Of a DNA stretch of 64,000 nucleotides, positions 36,331-47,303 are shown one piece after another. The DNA is taken from NCBI RefSeq assembly GCF_003086295.3, contig NC_092054.1, positions 58,195,546-58,259,545 of the forward strand, in the 5' to 3' direction. The stretch is from Arachis hypogaea. Its lineage: Eukaryota > Streptophyta > Magnoliopsida > Fabales > Fabaceae. The notes beneath the pieces were generated by a model. That model saw only the letters and a list, made by a program, of their open reading frames with translations. It did no database searches and had not been told where the DNA came from. The first letter of the stretch is position 1. Every line of letters begins with the position of its first letter. A program made the translations under genes and the position numbers.

Positions 36331-37361
36331 TTAGGAATCGGTGGCCTTATCACAATCTTCAACGCCGTCATTAGTTGATTCCTCTAAATTGCCCTCTCTT
36401 GTCAACCGCAGGTCTTCGACATCAAATTCAGGCAAGCTTGTCATACAAGGCTGGGGATGAAGGTCGACCTCACAATGTTCATAATCCTCGCCCATGTCAA
36501 ACAAATCTCTTAGCTTCACATCGACTAATACACTCCATCCGGTTTCCACCTCATCCTACACGTAGAACACAAGACGCGCCTCAGATGCCAGGATGTACGG
36601 CTCATCGTCTTCTCGATCACCAGTGTGAATCGGAGTGGCAAAATTGACACAGGTGTGGCCCAAAACGTCTTGTTGGATGCCTCTTCCCGACGTGGTGTCT
36701 GCCGAAAGACACTTGAACAATACTACTGTGAATTGACCGCTGTAATTTAGCTCGATGATATCTACTAATCTCCCGTAATATGAGACACCACCAACAGCAA
36801 CATTGGCATCCCGTTTACTTGCATAACTTCTAGTATCTGAAGTGACATAAACACTGCTATTCTGTGTTTTCATCCCTTCCTCCCTCGACATGGTTCTAAA
36901 TTTAAATCCATTGATGTTGTAAGCCTGATTGCGTCTGGCCTGAGCAAGGGGACCGCAGGCAAGCCACTGCAACTCATTCGAATGATTGGTGCTTCCAAAT
37001 GGGACCTGGCATGGAACCATTAGAGGCAAGAAAGCATCAAAGGGTAGTAGGATCCTGAGATATTAAGGATTACCTCATGCCTGAACCAGTTGGGAAGTTC
37101 TCTGTGCACAACACCATCTATGTGAGACTGGGACCTTATTTTATTTCGCAGTTTTCTCTTCATGATGGCTCTGTACTCATTGTGCATCCAAAAAGTTTGT
37201 TCAAGTTCAATACTATCAATACCAAATTGGCTCACTGTATAATTATAGAACTCAGCCTCTATACTTACTCCAAGAATTTCTCTACAGCAATACAATTGAC
37301 CAGTACATGACGATGTGCTTGAAGCTTTTCGGTTGCTGTTAGAGTAAAAAATGAAGCTGCC
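36331..37361 (-). pseudogene. CACTA TNP2-type transposase, 3' part (DUF4218 end and DUF4216)
   Basis: From 37361 down: TLTATEKLQAHRHVLVNC (end of DUF4218), a probable intron start near 37260, HRELPNWFRHEV near 37085, then the DUF4216 region with GVSYYGRLVDIIELNYSGQF and VVLFKCLSADTTSG (36556-37029), and a C-terminal exon METGWSVLVDVKLRDLFDMG ending at 36331. These are the usual last domains of plant CACTA transposase proteins. Stops or frame shifts separate the pieces. The first codons continue from 57370 across element B. Confidence 0.8.
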
Positions 37362-38866
37362 TGATGAATCCACATTTCATGATATTTATTTGCTCTATTT
37401 GGGTGGATTTCATCAACTTTTCCTACACTTATTCCTTTAAATAGCATGCTTTTGTGTTTTCTCCCTTAATTGAGCTTAATTGTGAAAACATGCTATTTTG
37501 TACTTAATTTAATCAATTTTATTCCAGTTTCATTCCATAAGGTGCCTTGATGTGTTTGATGAGTAATTTCAGGTTTACAAGGCTAATATGGATGGAAGAG
37601 GTGATGGAAAAGCATGCAAAAAGGGAGAAAGCATGAAGAAATGAAATTTTGGAAGATTCAGCTTCTGTGCGTGCGCACAGTGATGCGTGCGTACGCACAC
37701 GCACACAAGTTTGGCAATGCGTATGCGTGACCCACGCGTACGCGTCGGTGCCAGCATGTGACTCACTTAATGGAAATTGCTAGGGGTGATTTCTGGGCCT
37801 CCAGAGCCCAGTTTTGGGACTCTCTGAAGCTGATTCTTCCTATATCAAGCAAGGCCTCATTCCATGTGAAGGGGGGCAATTAGGGTTAGCTTTTATTATG
37901 TTTTAGTGTAGTTCTCTAGAGAAAGAAGCTCCCCCTCTCTCTAGAATTAGGGCTCTTTAGTTTAATTTCTTGCAATTTCTACTTTTAATTCTTGTTTTCA
38001 TTTACTTTTCCTTGTCATTTATTGTTATTGCATCTTTGTTCTTCATTTCTCTTGCTATTTCCTTTATTTTGTCATTTTATGTTATGCACACTCTATGTTA
38101 ATTTTACTTTCATTTAATGAAATTTATGTTTCATGTCATTTATTGCTTTATTGTGTTGTTACCTTTACTTTCCTTGCTTGGTAGTTGTAGCATGTATTAT
38201 TTCTTGTCATTTTACCATGCTTTCTTTACATGCCCACCAAGTGTTTGACAAAATGCTTGGTTGGGTTTTTACTTAGTTTCTCACACTCTTGGTTGAAAAA
38301 TTGGGTGGTTGGGTGAACTTGAGTGGTGGATGTCCATTCCACATTGTGTGAGAGTTGTTAATTAATTTGGTTTCCACTAACACTAGTCTTTCACTAAGTT
38401 AATTAGTGAGTTGATTAGGACTCGTAGATTGAAATTAATTATGCCTAGTTGACTTATCCTCGATGTAGGGTTGACTAATTGGAATTAATCCATACACAAT
38501 TATCATGTTTGTGGTCTACAACTAGGATAGAGATCCTTAATTACCCACTTCATGCCAAGAGTCCTTTTTAGCCTTCAATTGCCATTTTCATTGCCTTTAC
38601 TTGCCTCCATTCAATTTCTTGCATGTTAAGTTACCTTCTTGCACTTTAATTTCTTCCCAATTGCCATCATCCAACTCCCATTCCCTTATAGCCAATAACA
38701 TGACACTCAGTTGCAACTCCTAGGGAAGAACTACCCGAGTTTGAATTACTCTTGATCTCGGTTACTTTAAATTGAATTGATATTTGATTATGAGAATTCA
38801 TTGTTGGTTTGGACTATGGTACTAACGAATTGATTGATTCCAACCATGCAAGAATTCTCATTGTCA
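37362..38866 (+). repeat. 5' LTR of element B
   Basis: Begins TGATGAATCCACATTTCATG, ends AATTCTCATTGTCA. CpG-rich patch GCGTGCGCAC..ACGCGTACGCGTCGG at 37670-37745. GAGAAAGAAGCTCCCCCTCTC near 37920 is the counterpart of the GA/CT inverted repeat of A. Confidence 0.9.
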
Positions 38867-38870
38867 AATT

Positions 38871-38888
38871 TGGCGCCGTTGTCGGGGA
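38871..38888 (+). other. Primer binding site of element B
   Basis: TGGCGCCGTTGTCGGGGA, four bases after the LTR; one mismatch to the complement of the plant tRNA-Asp 3' end. Confidence 0.9.
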
Positions 38889-39118
38889 CTTGCAATGGTG
38901 TTATTGTTGGCTATTGTATATATTGTGAATAGTGTGAATAGCTTAATTTTGGTTGGTCGTACATATGTTGCTTGCTTTTGGTTGATGTAAATATGTTAAT
39001 ATGTAAATATGTGAATATGTGAATAGCTTGTTTTGATTGATCGCTTGTTTTTGCTAGTTTTAGGAGTTCATTTTATTTGTTCTTATTACCTTTGATTTTC
39101 ACTTTCTTTTTATCCTAT

Positions 39119-39168
39119 GAATTCTCACCCATTGCATTGTGAGTTTTGTTGCTATTGTGTATAGGAAT
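39119..39168 (+). pseudogene. Gag-region start remnant of element B
   Basis: ATGAATTCTCACCC opens MNSHPLHCEF and stops after 16 codons. It aligns with the ACG-started ORF of A at 19820. Only about 130 bp later comes GTCCAACTTAAGGACATTAA, which in A follows the ORF stop, so most of the ORF is deleted. Confidence 0.55.
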
Positions 39169-39322
39169 TAGGAATTTCAATTGCTTGTTTCCTAGAAGGA
39201 ATGGAAGGAATTCACAATAAGATTAGGTGCACAAACTTGGAGATCTCAATTACCTTGAAGGATACAAGCTTGGGTGAGAGCTCTCCATAAGTCCAACTTA
39301 AGGACATTAAACCAAAGTGCTA

Positions 39323-39340
39323 GGTGGGAGACACCCCACC
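39323..39340 (+). other. Post-gag stem-loop of element B
   Basis: Stem GGTGGG, loop AGACAC, stem CCCACC, preceded by AAAGTGCTA and followed by ATGGTA as in A. Confidence 0.65.
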
Positions 39341-40029
39341 ATGGTAACATTGTTCTTATCCTTTCCTTGTTTATAGTTTTGGTTGATTGCATGTTTGCTT
39401 GTCTTGGTTAGCTTAGAAGTAGTTTAATTTTGAGCTTTGATAGTTTAATTTTGGTTTGGATCATGAAATTATACGTTCTTGCATGTTTTGATGATTGACC
39501 TAAGGCTTGTTGCCATAGATTTTAAAGAAAATTTTTTGAAAAACAGGGCATCTGTGCGTACGCACACAAGTATGCGTGCGCACACAACTGTGAGTTTCGC
39601 GACCTGTGTGAGCGCACAAGCCTGTGCACTCGCACACTTGATGACAAGTCATCTTAGCCTATTTTAACTAGTCTTTTTCTTTTGTTTTCATTAGAATTAT
39701 GCACTTTCTTGAACCATAAGCAAGCTAATTGAGTAGATTTTCATGTTTCCCTTTGATTGAATCAACCATGTATAAATTCATGCCATTTCATGAGGTTTTA
39801 TGCTAAAATTGTTGCATATTATGATAGAATGAATATCTCATGATTATGAGCATAGCTTTGATGAGTTGGTTGATTGATTATAGGTGAAGAAAGCTTGGAG
39901 AAAGGTTGAAGTAAGAAGGAATAGCTAGGAGTAAAGAGAAGACAATGGAATAAGTGAAATTGAACCAGGAAGCAAAAAGCTGGACCTAAAGTTAGCATCA
40001 AACTTTTGCACAAACTTTTGGTTGAAAAG

Positions 40030-40440
40030 TTAGCCCCAACGTTAGCCCCCTAACTTGGAGGCTAACGTTGGAACTTGAAAATCATTCCCTGGGTACCAAA
40101 AGTTTGCGCCAACGTTAGCCCCCTAACTTTGAGGTAACGTTGGCACATGAAATTTACCCCTGGGCACCAAAAGTTTGCGCCAACGTTAGCCCCCTAACTT
40201 TGAGGCTAACGTTGGCATGAAGAAATCCTCCCTGGGCATCAAAAGTTTGCGCCAACGTTAGCCCCCTAACTTTGAGGCTAACGTTGGCACATGAAAATCA
40301 CAAGGAGGAGCAAAAGTTTGCGCCAACGTTAGCCCCCTAACTTGGTGGCTAACGTTGGCGCCACAAGTACACAAGGCAAGGCCAACGTTAGGGTCAAAGT
40401 TAGACCCCTAACGTTGGCACCAACGTTCATATCAGCAAAT
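40030..40440. repeat. Array of five hairpin units in the D LTR
   Basis: Five units of about 72 bp, each with GCCAACGTTAGCC, CCCTAACTTTGA and GGCTAACGTTGGC, which fold as a 12-13-bp stem with a 12-nt loop, separated by AAAGTTTGCGCC-type spacers. The same array is at 49096-49500 in the 3' LTR. One unit in the 5' copy has lost a C (GAGGTAACG). Confidence 0.95.
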
Positions 40441-40653
40441 TTTGTGGGCTGCTATGAAAAGTTGGAGCAAAAGTTAGACCCTTAACTTTTGCTCCAACTT
40501 TTGGTCCAACTTTTGCAAAACTCCAACCCGGTTCAATTGGTTCACTTTGGTTCTTCTCCAAACTTCAAGAGTAATCAACCAAGGCCTCTTTCAACCCAAT
40601 TCCACCAAGAGCAAAGGCCCAACTCAAGGCTTGAAGATCATTTGAAGAAAGTG

Positions 40654-40668
40654 TATAAATAGGATAGA
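40654..40668 (+). promoter_or_regulatory. Probable LTR promoter TATA box (element D)
   Basis: TATAAATAGGATAG, present in both LTRs (here and near 49720), similar to the TATA block of element C. Confidence 0.6.
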
Positions 40669-41539
40669 ATTTAAGTTTTCGGAGAGCTTTCCTTTTGGAA
40701 TTTTCATAATAGTTTTCGGAGAGCTTTTGGATTGAGTGAACTTTAATTTCTTTGTCTTGGGGAAGGAGAATTCACTTCTCTTCCTCTCAGTTTTATTGCT
40801 TTCAATTTCAATTACAATTGTCTTGGATCTTGGGTTGGAGAATTGAAGAAATTCTGTTTCAATCTCATCCTTGGATCTCTCTGCTTTATTTACTGCAATT
40901 TAATTTCCATTTCTGTTACTTTCTTCTCATCTACTTTCCTTACAATTTACAATTCCCTTGCAATTGTTCTTGTTGGATCTAGGAAGGCATTGAGATCTAG
41001 ACTTGGTTTTCTAGTCTCTGGGTCCTGAGATCTGATTTCCCATTTCAATTCTCTGTTTATTGTTTTATATGTTCATTTACTCTTCTGTTTCGGATCCGAT
41101 TCAATCCCAATTCCCTTTTCCTCTTCTGTTTAATGCAATTCAACTTTTCCTTGTTTAAATTCTGCAAATCCAATCCCCAATTTCCTTTACAATTCCAGCC
41201 GTTTACATTTCTTGCACTTTAAGATTCCGCTATTTACATTTCTTGCATTCTAAGTTTTTGCTATTTAATTTCTTGTTCTTTAAGATTCAGCACTTTAATT
41301 CCCTGTTCTCTTTACTTCCATGCAATTTAATTTCTGCACATCACAAAACACTCAACCAAATATTGATTCGCTTGACTAAATTAACCACTAAGCTAAAATT
41401 GCTCAATCCTTCAATCCCTGTGGGATCGACCTCACTCCCATGAGTTTTTATTACTTGATGCGACCCGGTGCACTTGCCGGTTAGATTTGGGTGTTTTGGG
41501 AGAGATTCGTTTCTCCACCAAAATATCTCATCAAGTTTT

Positions 41540-41557
41540 TGGCGCCGTTGCCAGGGA
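41540..41557 (+). other. Primer binding site of element D (tRNA-Asp)
   Basis: TGGCGCCGTTGCCAGGGA, six bases after the LTR; one mismatch to the complement of the plant tRNA-Asp 3' end. Confidence 0.92.
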
Positions 41558-41703
41558 TTGATTAGATTGACAATGATTAAGTGAAGTGGTGATCTAGATC
41601 AAGCACTTTTTCTTTAATTTTGATTAACCCACTAACTGTTTGATTTTTTGCTTAAACTAACTAACACTTCAATCTCGCAGTAAATTGAAGTGTCACTGAT
41701 TTT

Positions 41704-44700
41704 GTGCATTTCTCATGCTCTGCTTGTATGTCAGGTACAAGAAGAGCCATACCCAATTTTCATGAACAAGACGAAAGAACTCTCAGGAGGTTAAGAAGAG
41801 CTGAAAGAGGGAAAAATATTGTTGGAGAAGAGGAATCAGACGAAGAATTCCAAGAGATGGAGGAACATTTAACCAATCCACCAGGTGGAGAAGACAACAA
41901 CAATGGCAACCCACCCCAGAGGAGAGTTTTGGCTTGCTATACCTTTGCAAATCCTAGACATTGTGGGAGCAGCATCTTGGCTCCAAATGTCAATGCTAAC
42001 AATTTTGAACTCAAGCCACAACTCATCACTTTGGTTCAGAACAATTGCTCTTTTGGTGGAGGACCACTTGAGGACCCACACCAACATTTATCCACTTTCT
42101 TGAGGATATGCAACACTGTCAAAACTAATGGAGTGCCCCCTGACAGTTACAAGCTGATGCTATTCCCATTTTCTCTCAGGGACAAGGCCACTCAATGGTT
42201 GGAATCTTTTCCAAGGGACAGCATCAACAACTGGGATGATTTGGTAACCAAGTTCCTTGCAAAATTTTATCCACCTCAGAGGATTATAAGGTTAAAGGCT
42301 GAGGTACAAACATTTACACAAATGGAGGCCGAACCCATCTATGAGGCATGGGAGAGGTACAAGGCTCTGATCAGGAAATGTCCCCCTGCCATGTTTAATG
42401 AGTGGGAGAAGCTTCAAAACTTCTACGAAGGCTTGACACTGAAATCCCAGGAAGCTTTGGATCATTCAGCTGGAGGTTCCTTGCAACTCATGAAAACTGC
42501 AGAAGAAGCTCAAGAACTCATTGATATGGTGTCCAACAACCAATATTTCTTTGCTCATCAAAGAGGCCGCCAACCATCACAAAGGAGAGGAGTAATGGAG
42601 CTAGAAGGAGTGGATTCAATCCTAGCTCAAAACAAGATGATGCAGCAGCAAATTCAACAACAATTTGAGCAAATGGCCAAGAGGATTGATAGTCTCCAAG
42701 TTGCAGCAGTTAACACTGGCCAACCATCAACCACATGGGGACAGAGTGAAGAAACTCAAGAAGAACAACAACAAGAGCAAGTACAGTATAAGCACAACCA
42801 AGGACTAAATGAAGTGTATGGTGATACATACAATCCATCCTGGAAGAACCACCCAAACCTCAGATGGGGAGATAACCATACCCAAAACCAACAACCATGG
42901 CAGAGGAACTCAAACCAACACAACCCAAGAAGCAACCAAAACCACAACCAGCAGCAGACTAGCCAAAACCCTTACAGAAAACCTCAAAATAACTACCCCA
43001 ACCTCAACCAGTACCAATCTAATAACCAACCCACCAACCAAAATGCCTACCATCCACCACCCACATCTCATAACCCACCTCAAGTATCACCTGAAGCCCA
43101 AAGAATCACTCACTTGGAGGCCATGATAGACAAAATGTTGAAACACCAAGAAATGGTAACCAAGAATCAGGAAGCTTCCCTGAAGAGCCTAGAGAGACAG
43201 ATGGGGCAACTCTCCAAGCAAGTATCTGTTGAGAGACCTTCAAACTCACTGCCCAGTGACACAATCCCAAATCCCAAGGAGGAATGCAAGGCAATACAAT
43301 TAAGGAGTGGGAGAACATTGATAAGCAACAATGACACTACAAGGAAGCAAGCAGAGAACATCAAAGAACCAACGGAGGATGAGAAGCAACCAAAGGCAGA
43401 TGAGGCCAAAGAGCAAGTTGTGATGCCAAACAAAAGCACTGAGAAACTTAAAGAAAAGGACAACCAGCCACATAGCTCAAAGGAAGTAGCTCAGGGACAG
43501 CAGCAAATAGGAAAGAGCATCACACCTCCACTGCCATATCCCCAGAGGTTCAACAAAGAGGTTAAGGACCAGCATTTTCACAAATTCCTTGAGATTTTTA
43601 AGAAGCTGGAAATCAATATTCCCTTGGCTGAAGCACTTGAGCAAATGCCTCTATATTCCAAGTTTCTGAAGGATCTTATCAACAAGAAAAGAAGTTGGCT
43701 TGAAAGGGAAACCGTATTACTCACCGAGGAATGCAGTGTTGTGATTCAACGGGGTATTCCACCGAAACTTAAGGATCCGGGAAGCTTTGTAGTCTCATGC
43801 ACTATTGGCAAGATAATTCTCAACAAGGCTCTCTGTGACCTGGGTGCCAGCATCAATTTAATGCCTCTCTCAATGATGAGAAAACTTGCCATAGAAGAGC
43901 TTAAACCCACCAGGATGTCACTAGTCATGGCTGACAGATCAATAAAGACACCCAATGGAATTGTGGAGAATCTGTTGGTGAAGGTTGGGGAGTTTATTTT
44001 CCCAGCAGATTTTGTAATTTTGGACACTGAAGAAGAAGGAAACGACTCAATCATTCTGGGAAGGCCATTTCTACACACAGCAAGGGCCATCATTGATGTA
44101 GAAAAAGGAGAAATGACCTTCAGGGTCCATAATGAACAAATGGTCATAAACGTGTTCAGATCAATGCAAAACGCTCCTGAGCAAGAGGATTACGTAAGAG
44201 TGGATATGATAGACAGTTTGGTGGAAGAAACATTGGAAGAAAATTTTCAAGAGAAAGAAGGAAATCAAGGGGCAACAGAGGAACAAGTGGCTGAGACCTC
44301 TACTGAGCAAGATGAAAGACAAGATAAGAAGGAAGATGTACGAAAACAAGAACTGAAACCTCTACCCACCCATCTCAAATATGCATTCCTTGGCACATCG
44401 GAGAGCTTCCCAGTAATCATTAATTCATCCCTGACAAAGAAGGAAGAAGGAGAACTTCTTGACGTACTCAAAGCTCACAAAGATGCTTTAGGATGGACTA
44501 TTGATGACCTGAAAGGAATCAGCCCTGCAGTATGTATGCATAAGATCCTCTTGGAAGATAATTCCAAACCAGTGGTTCAACTGCAAAGAAGGCTAAATCT
44601 CACAATGAAGGAAGTTGTCCAGAAGGAAGTAATAAAGTTGTGGAATGCAGGGATAATTTTCCCAATATCTGACAGCCCATGGGTAAGCCCGGTTCAAGTT

Positions 44701-47241
44701 GTACCAAAAAAGGGAGGAATGACGGTCATCACTAATGAGAAGAATGAGTTGATCCCTACTAGAACAGTGACCGGGTGGAGGATGTGCATAGACTATAGAA
44801 AATTGAATGATGCCACCAGGAGGGATCATTTCCCTCTCCCATTCATTGATCAGATGCTGGAAAGGTTAGCCGGCCATGCCTATTACTGCTTTTTGGACGG
44901 ATATTCTGGGTATAATCAAATCGTGGTGGATCCCAAGGACCAAGAGAAAACTGCCTTTACATGTCCATTTGGAGTTTTTGCATATCGGAGGATGCCCTTT
45001 GGGCTCTGCAACGCCCCTGCCACATTTTAAAGGTGTATGCTCTCCATTTTCTCTGATATGGTCGAAAAATTTTTAGAAGTCTTCATGGATGACTTCTCTG
45101 TTTTTGGTGATAATTTCAATGCTTGCCTAAACCATTTAACCCTTGTCTTGAAACGGTGCCAAGAAACTAATTTGGTTTTAAACTGGGAGAAATGCCATTT
45201 CATGGTACCCGAAGGGATTGTTCTTGGCCATAAAGTTTCAAAAAAGGGGATAGAGGTTGATAAGGCAAAGGTTGAGATCATAGAAAAACTCCCTCCACCA
45301 ATTAATGTGAAATCTGTTAGAAGTTTCTTGGGGCATGCCGGATTTTACAGAAGGTTTATCAAGGACTTTTCAAAAATAGCCAAACCTTTGAGTAATCTGT
45401 TAATGCTTGATAACCCTTTTATTTTTGATGAAAACTGCCAGCATGCCTTTGAAACTTTAAAAAATAGACTCACAACAGCACCAATCATCACACCTCCAGA
45501 TTGGGAATTACCTTTTGAACTCATGTGTGATGCAAGTGACCTTGCAATTGGTGCTGTACTTGGGCAAAAGAAGGGAAATTTGCATCATGTTATATATTAT
45601 GCAAGTAAAGTGTTGAATGAGGCCCAAAGAAATTACACCACAACAGAAAAAGAATTGCTAGCTGTAGTCTATGCATTTGATAAGTTTAGATCATATCTAA
45701 TAGGATCCAAAGTTGTGGTTTACACTGATCATGCTGCACTTAAGTATTTAATGTCAAAGCAGGATACTAAACCAAGACTCATCAGGTGGATACTGCTCCT
45801 ACAAGAATTTGACATAGAGATAAGAGATAGGAAGGGCACTGAAAATCAGGTCGCTGATCATCTGTCAAGGTTGCCACATGAAACAAGTCAAAAAGCATCT
45901 CAGCCCATAAATAAAAGCTTCCCAGATGAGTACCTTCTGCAGATCCAGCAAGCACCTTGGTTTGCTGACATAGCAAATTACAAAGTGGGAAGGAAGATAC
46001 CGCAAGAGTTCTCTAAGCAACAAGTGAAGAAGTTGATCAACGAAGCAAGGAAATTTTCATGGGATGAACCCTTCTTGTTCAAGAGATGCTCTGATGGAGT
46101 AATCAGAAGATGTGTTCCCGAAAGTGAAATCAGGGACATCTTATGGCATTGTCATGGTTCAGCTTATGGTGGACACTTTGGCCCAGAAAAAATAGCCGCA
46201 AAAATACCGCAGAGTGGCTTCTATTGGCCAACTATCTTCAAGGATGACAGAGAATATGTACACCAATGTAATGAATGCCAGAATGCAGGAGGATTAACAA
46301 AAAGGAATGAGATGCCTCAAAACTTTATCTTAGAATTAGAATTGTTCGATCTATGGGGAATTGATTTCATGGGGCCTTTTCCTCCTTCTTATTCTTTTAG
46401 ATACATCTTGGTAGCAGTGGAGTATGTCTCAAAGTGGGTGGAAGCCATAGCCACAACCACCTGTGATGCGCAGATTGTCCTCCAATTCCTAAAAAAACAC
46501 ATTTTCACTAGGTATGGAGTGCCAAAGGGTCTTATTAGTGATGGTGGTAGTCACTTTTGCAACAAACAAATGGAGAAACTCCTCCACAAGTATGGAGTAA
46601 TTCACAAAGTAGCCACACCTTACCATCCTCAGACTAACGGCCAAGCTGAACTTGCAAATAGAGAACTAAAGAAGATCCTAGAGAAAACAGTGGGAATCAC
46701 AAGAAAAGATTGGGCTAGAAAGCTAGAGGATGCATTGTGGGCGTATAGGACAGCTTTTAAAACTCCTATTGGCAAGTCACCCTTTCAGCTATTGTATGGC
46801 AAATCCTGTCACCTCCCTGTAGAGCTTGAACACAGAGCTTTTTGGGCCACTAAACTCCTCAACCTTGATCCCCAAGCTGCAGGAGAAAAAAGGTTGTTAC
46901 AACTAAATGAGTTGGATAAATTTAGACTAGAGGCTTATGAAAGTGCGAAGATATACAAGGAGAGAGCTAAGAAGTGGCATGACAAGAAGATCACAAAAAA
47001 GGAATTCAAGCCAGGACAGCAAGTGCTCCTGTATAATTCGAGGCTTAAAATCTTCCCTGGCAAACTGAAGTCTAAGTGGACTGGCCCATACTTGGTGACA
47101 AAGATTTTTCCCTATGGGAATATTGAACTGCTAGATGAGGCAACAAAGAATCGATTCACAGTAAATGGTCACAGAGCAAAGTTGTACTTGGGAGGACAAT
47201 GGGGTAAGGAAAAAGAGGTTCAACACCTACAGCCCTCTTAA
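41704..47241 (+). pseudogene. Gag-pol polyprotein of element D, complete but for one stop in the RT
   Basis: One reading frame of 1845 codons with a single stop TAA at 45028-45030, after ..LCNAPATF, where related RTs have Gln (a CAA-to-TAA change). The true start may be ATG 41728 (MSGTRRAIPN). Gag: about residues 100-290 (FELKPQLITLVQ, FLAKFYPPQRIIRL, YEAWERYKALIRKC), then a Gln/Asn-rich linker without a visible CCHC knuckle. Protease: ALCDLGASINLMPLS near residue 710. RT: YRKLNDATRRDHFPLPFIDQ, FLDGYSGYNQI, then FMDDFSVFG after the stop. RNase[34 protein letters not shown]. Integrase: zinc-binding [20 protein letters not shown] and the catalytic Glu in QAELANRE; C-terminal [11 protein letters not shown]. 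No chromodomain. Readthrough or mobilisation by a sister copy would be needed. Confidence 0.95.
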
Positions 47242-47285
47242 AAAGAATTGAAAGATGTCAAGCTAGTGACAATAAAAGAGCGCTA

Positions 47286-47303
47286 GTTGGGAGGCAACCC
47301 AAC
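47286..47303 (+). other. Post-pol stem-loop of element D
   Basis: Stem GTTGGG (47286-47291), loop AGGCAA, stem CCCAAC (47298-47303), 44 nt after the polyprotein stop and preceded by AGAGCGCTA. Confidence 0.7.

Larger units (their letters stand above)
39639..41533 (+). repeat. 5' LTR of element D
   Basis: Begins TGATGACAAGTCATCTTAGC, ends AAATATCTCATCA. The first 15 bases contain the inverted repeat TGATGAC-AA-GTCATC. TATAAATAGGATAG near 40654 is the likely TATA box. Confidence 0.98.

Noticed and set aside
40030..40440. CRISPR-like array of repeats and spacers
   Set aside because: The units are hairpins inside the LTR of a plant retrotransposon, duplicated in the other LTR; spacers are similar to each other.
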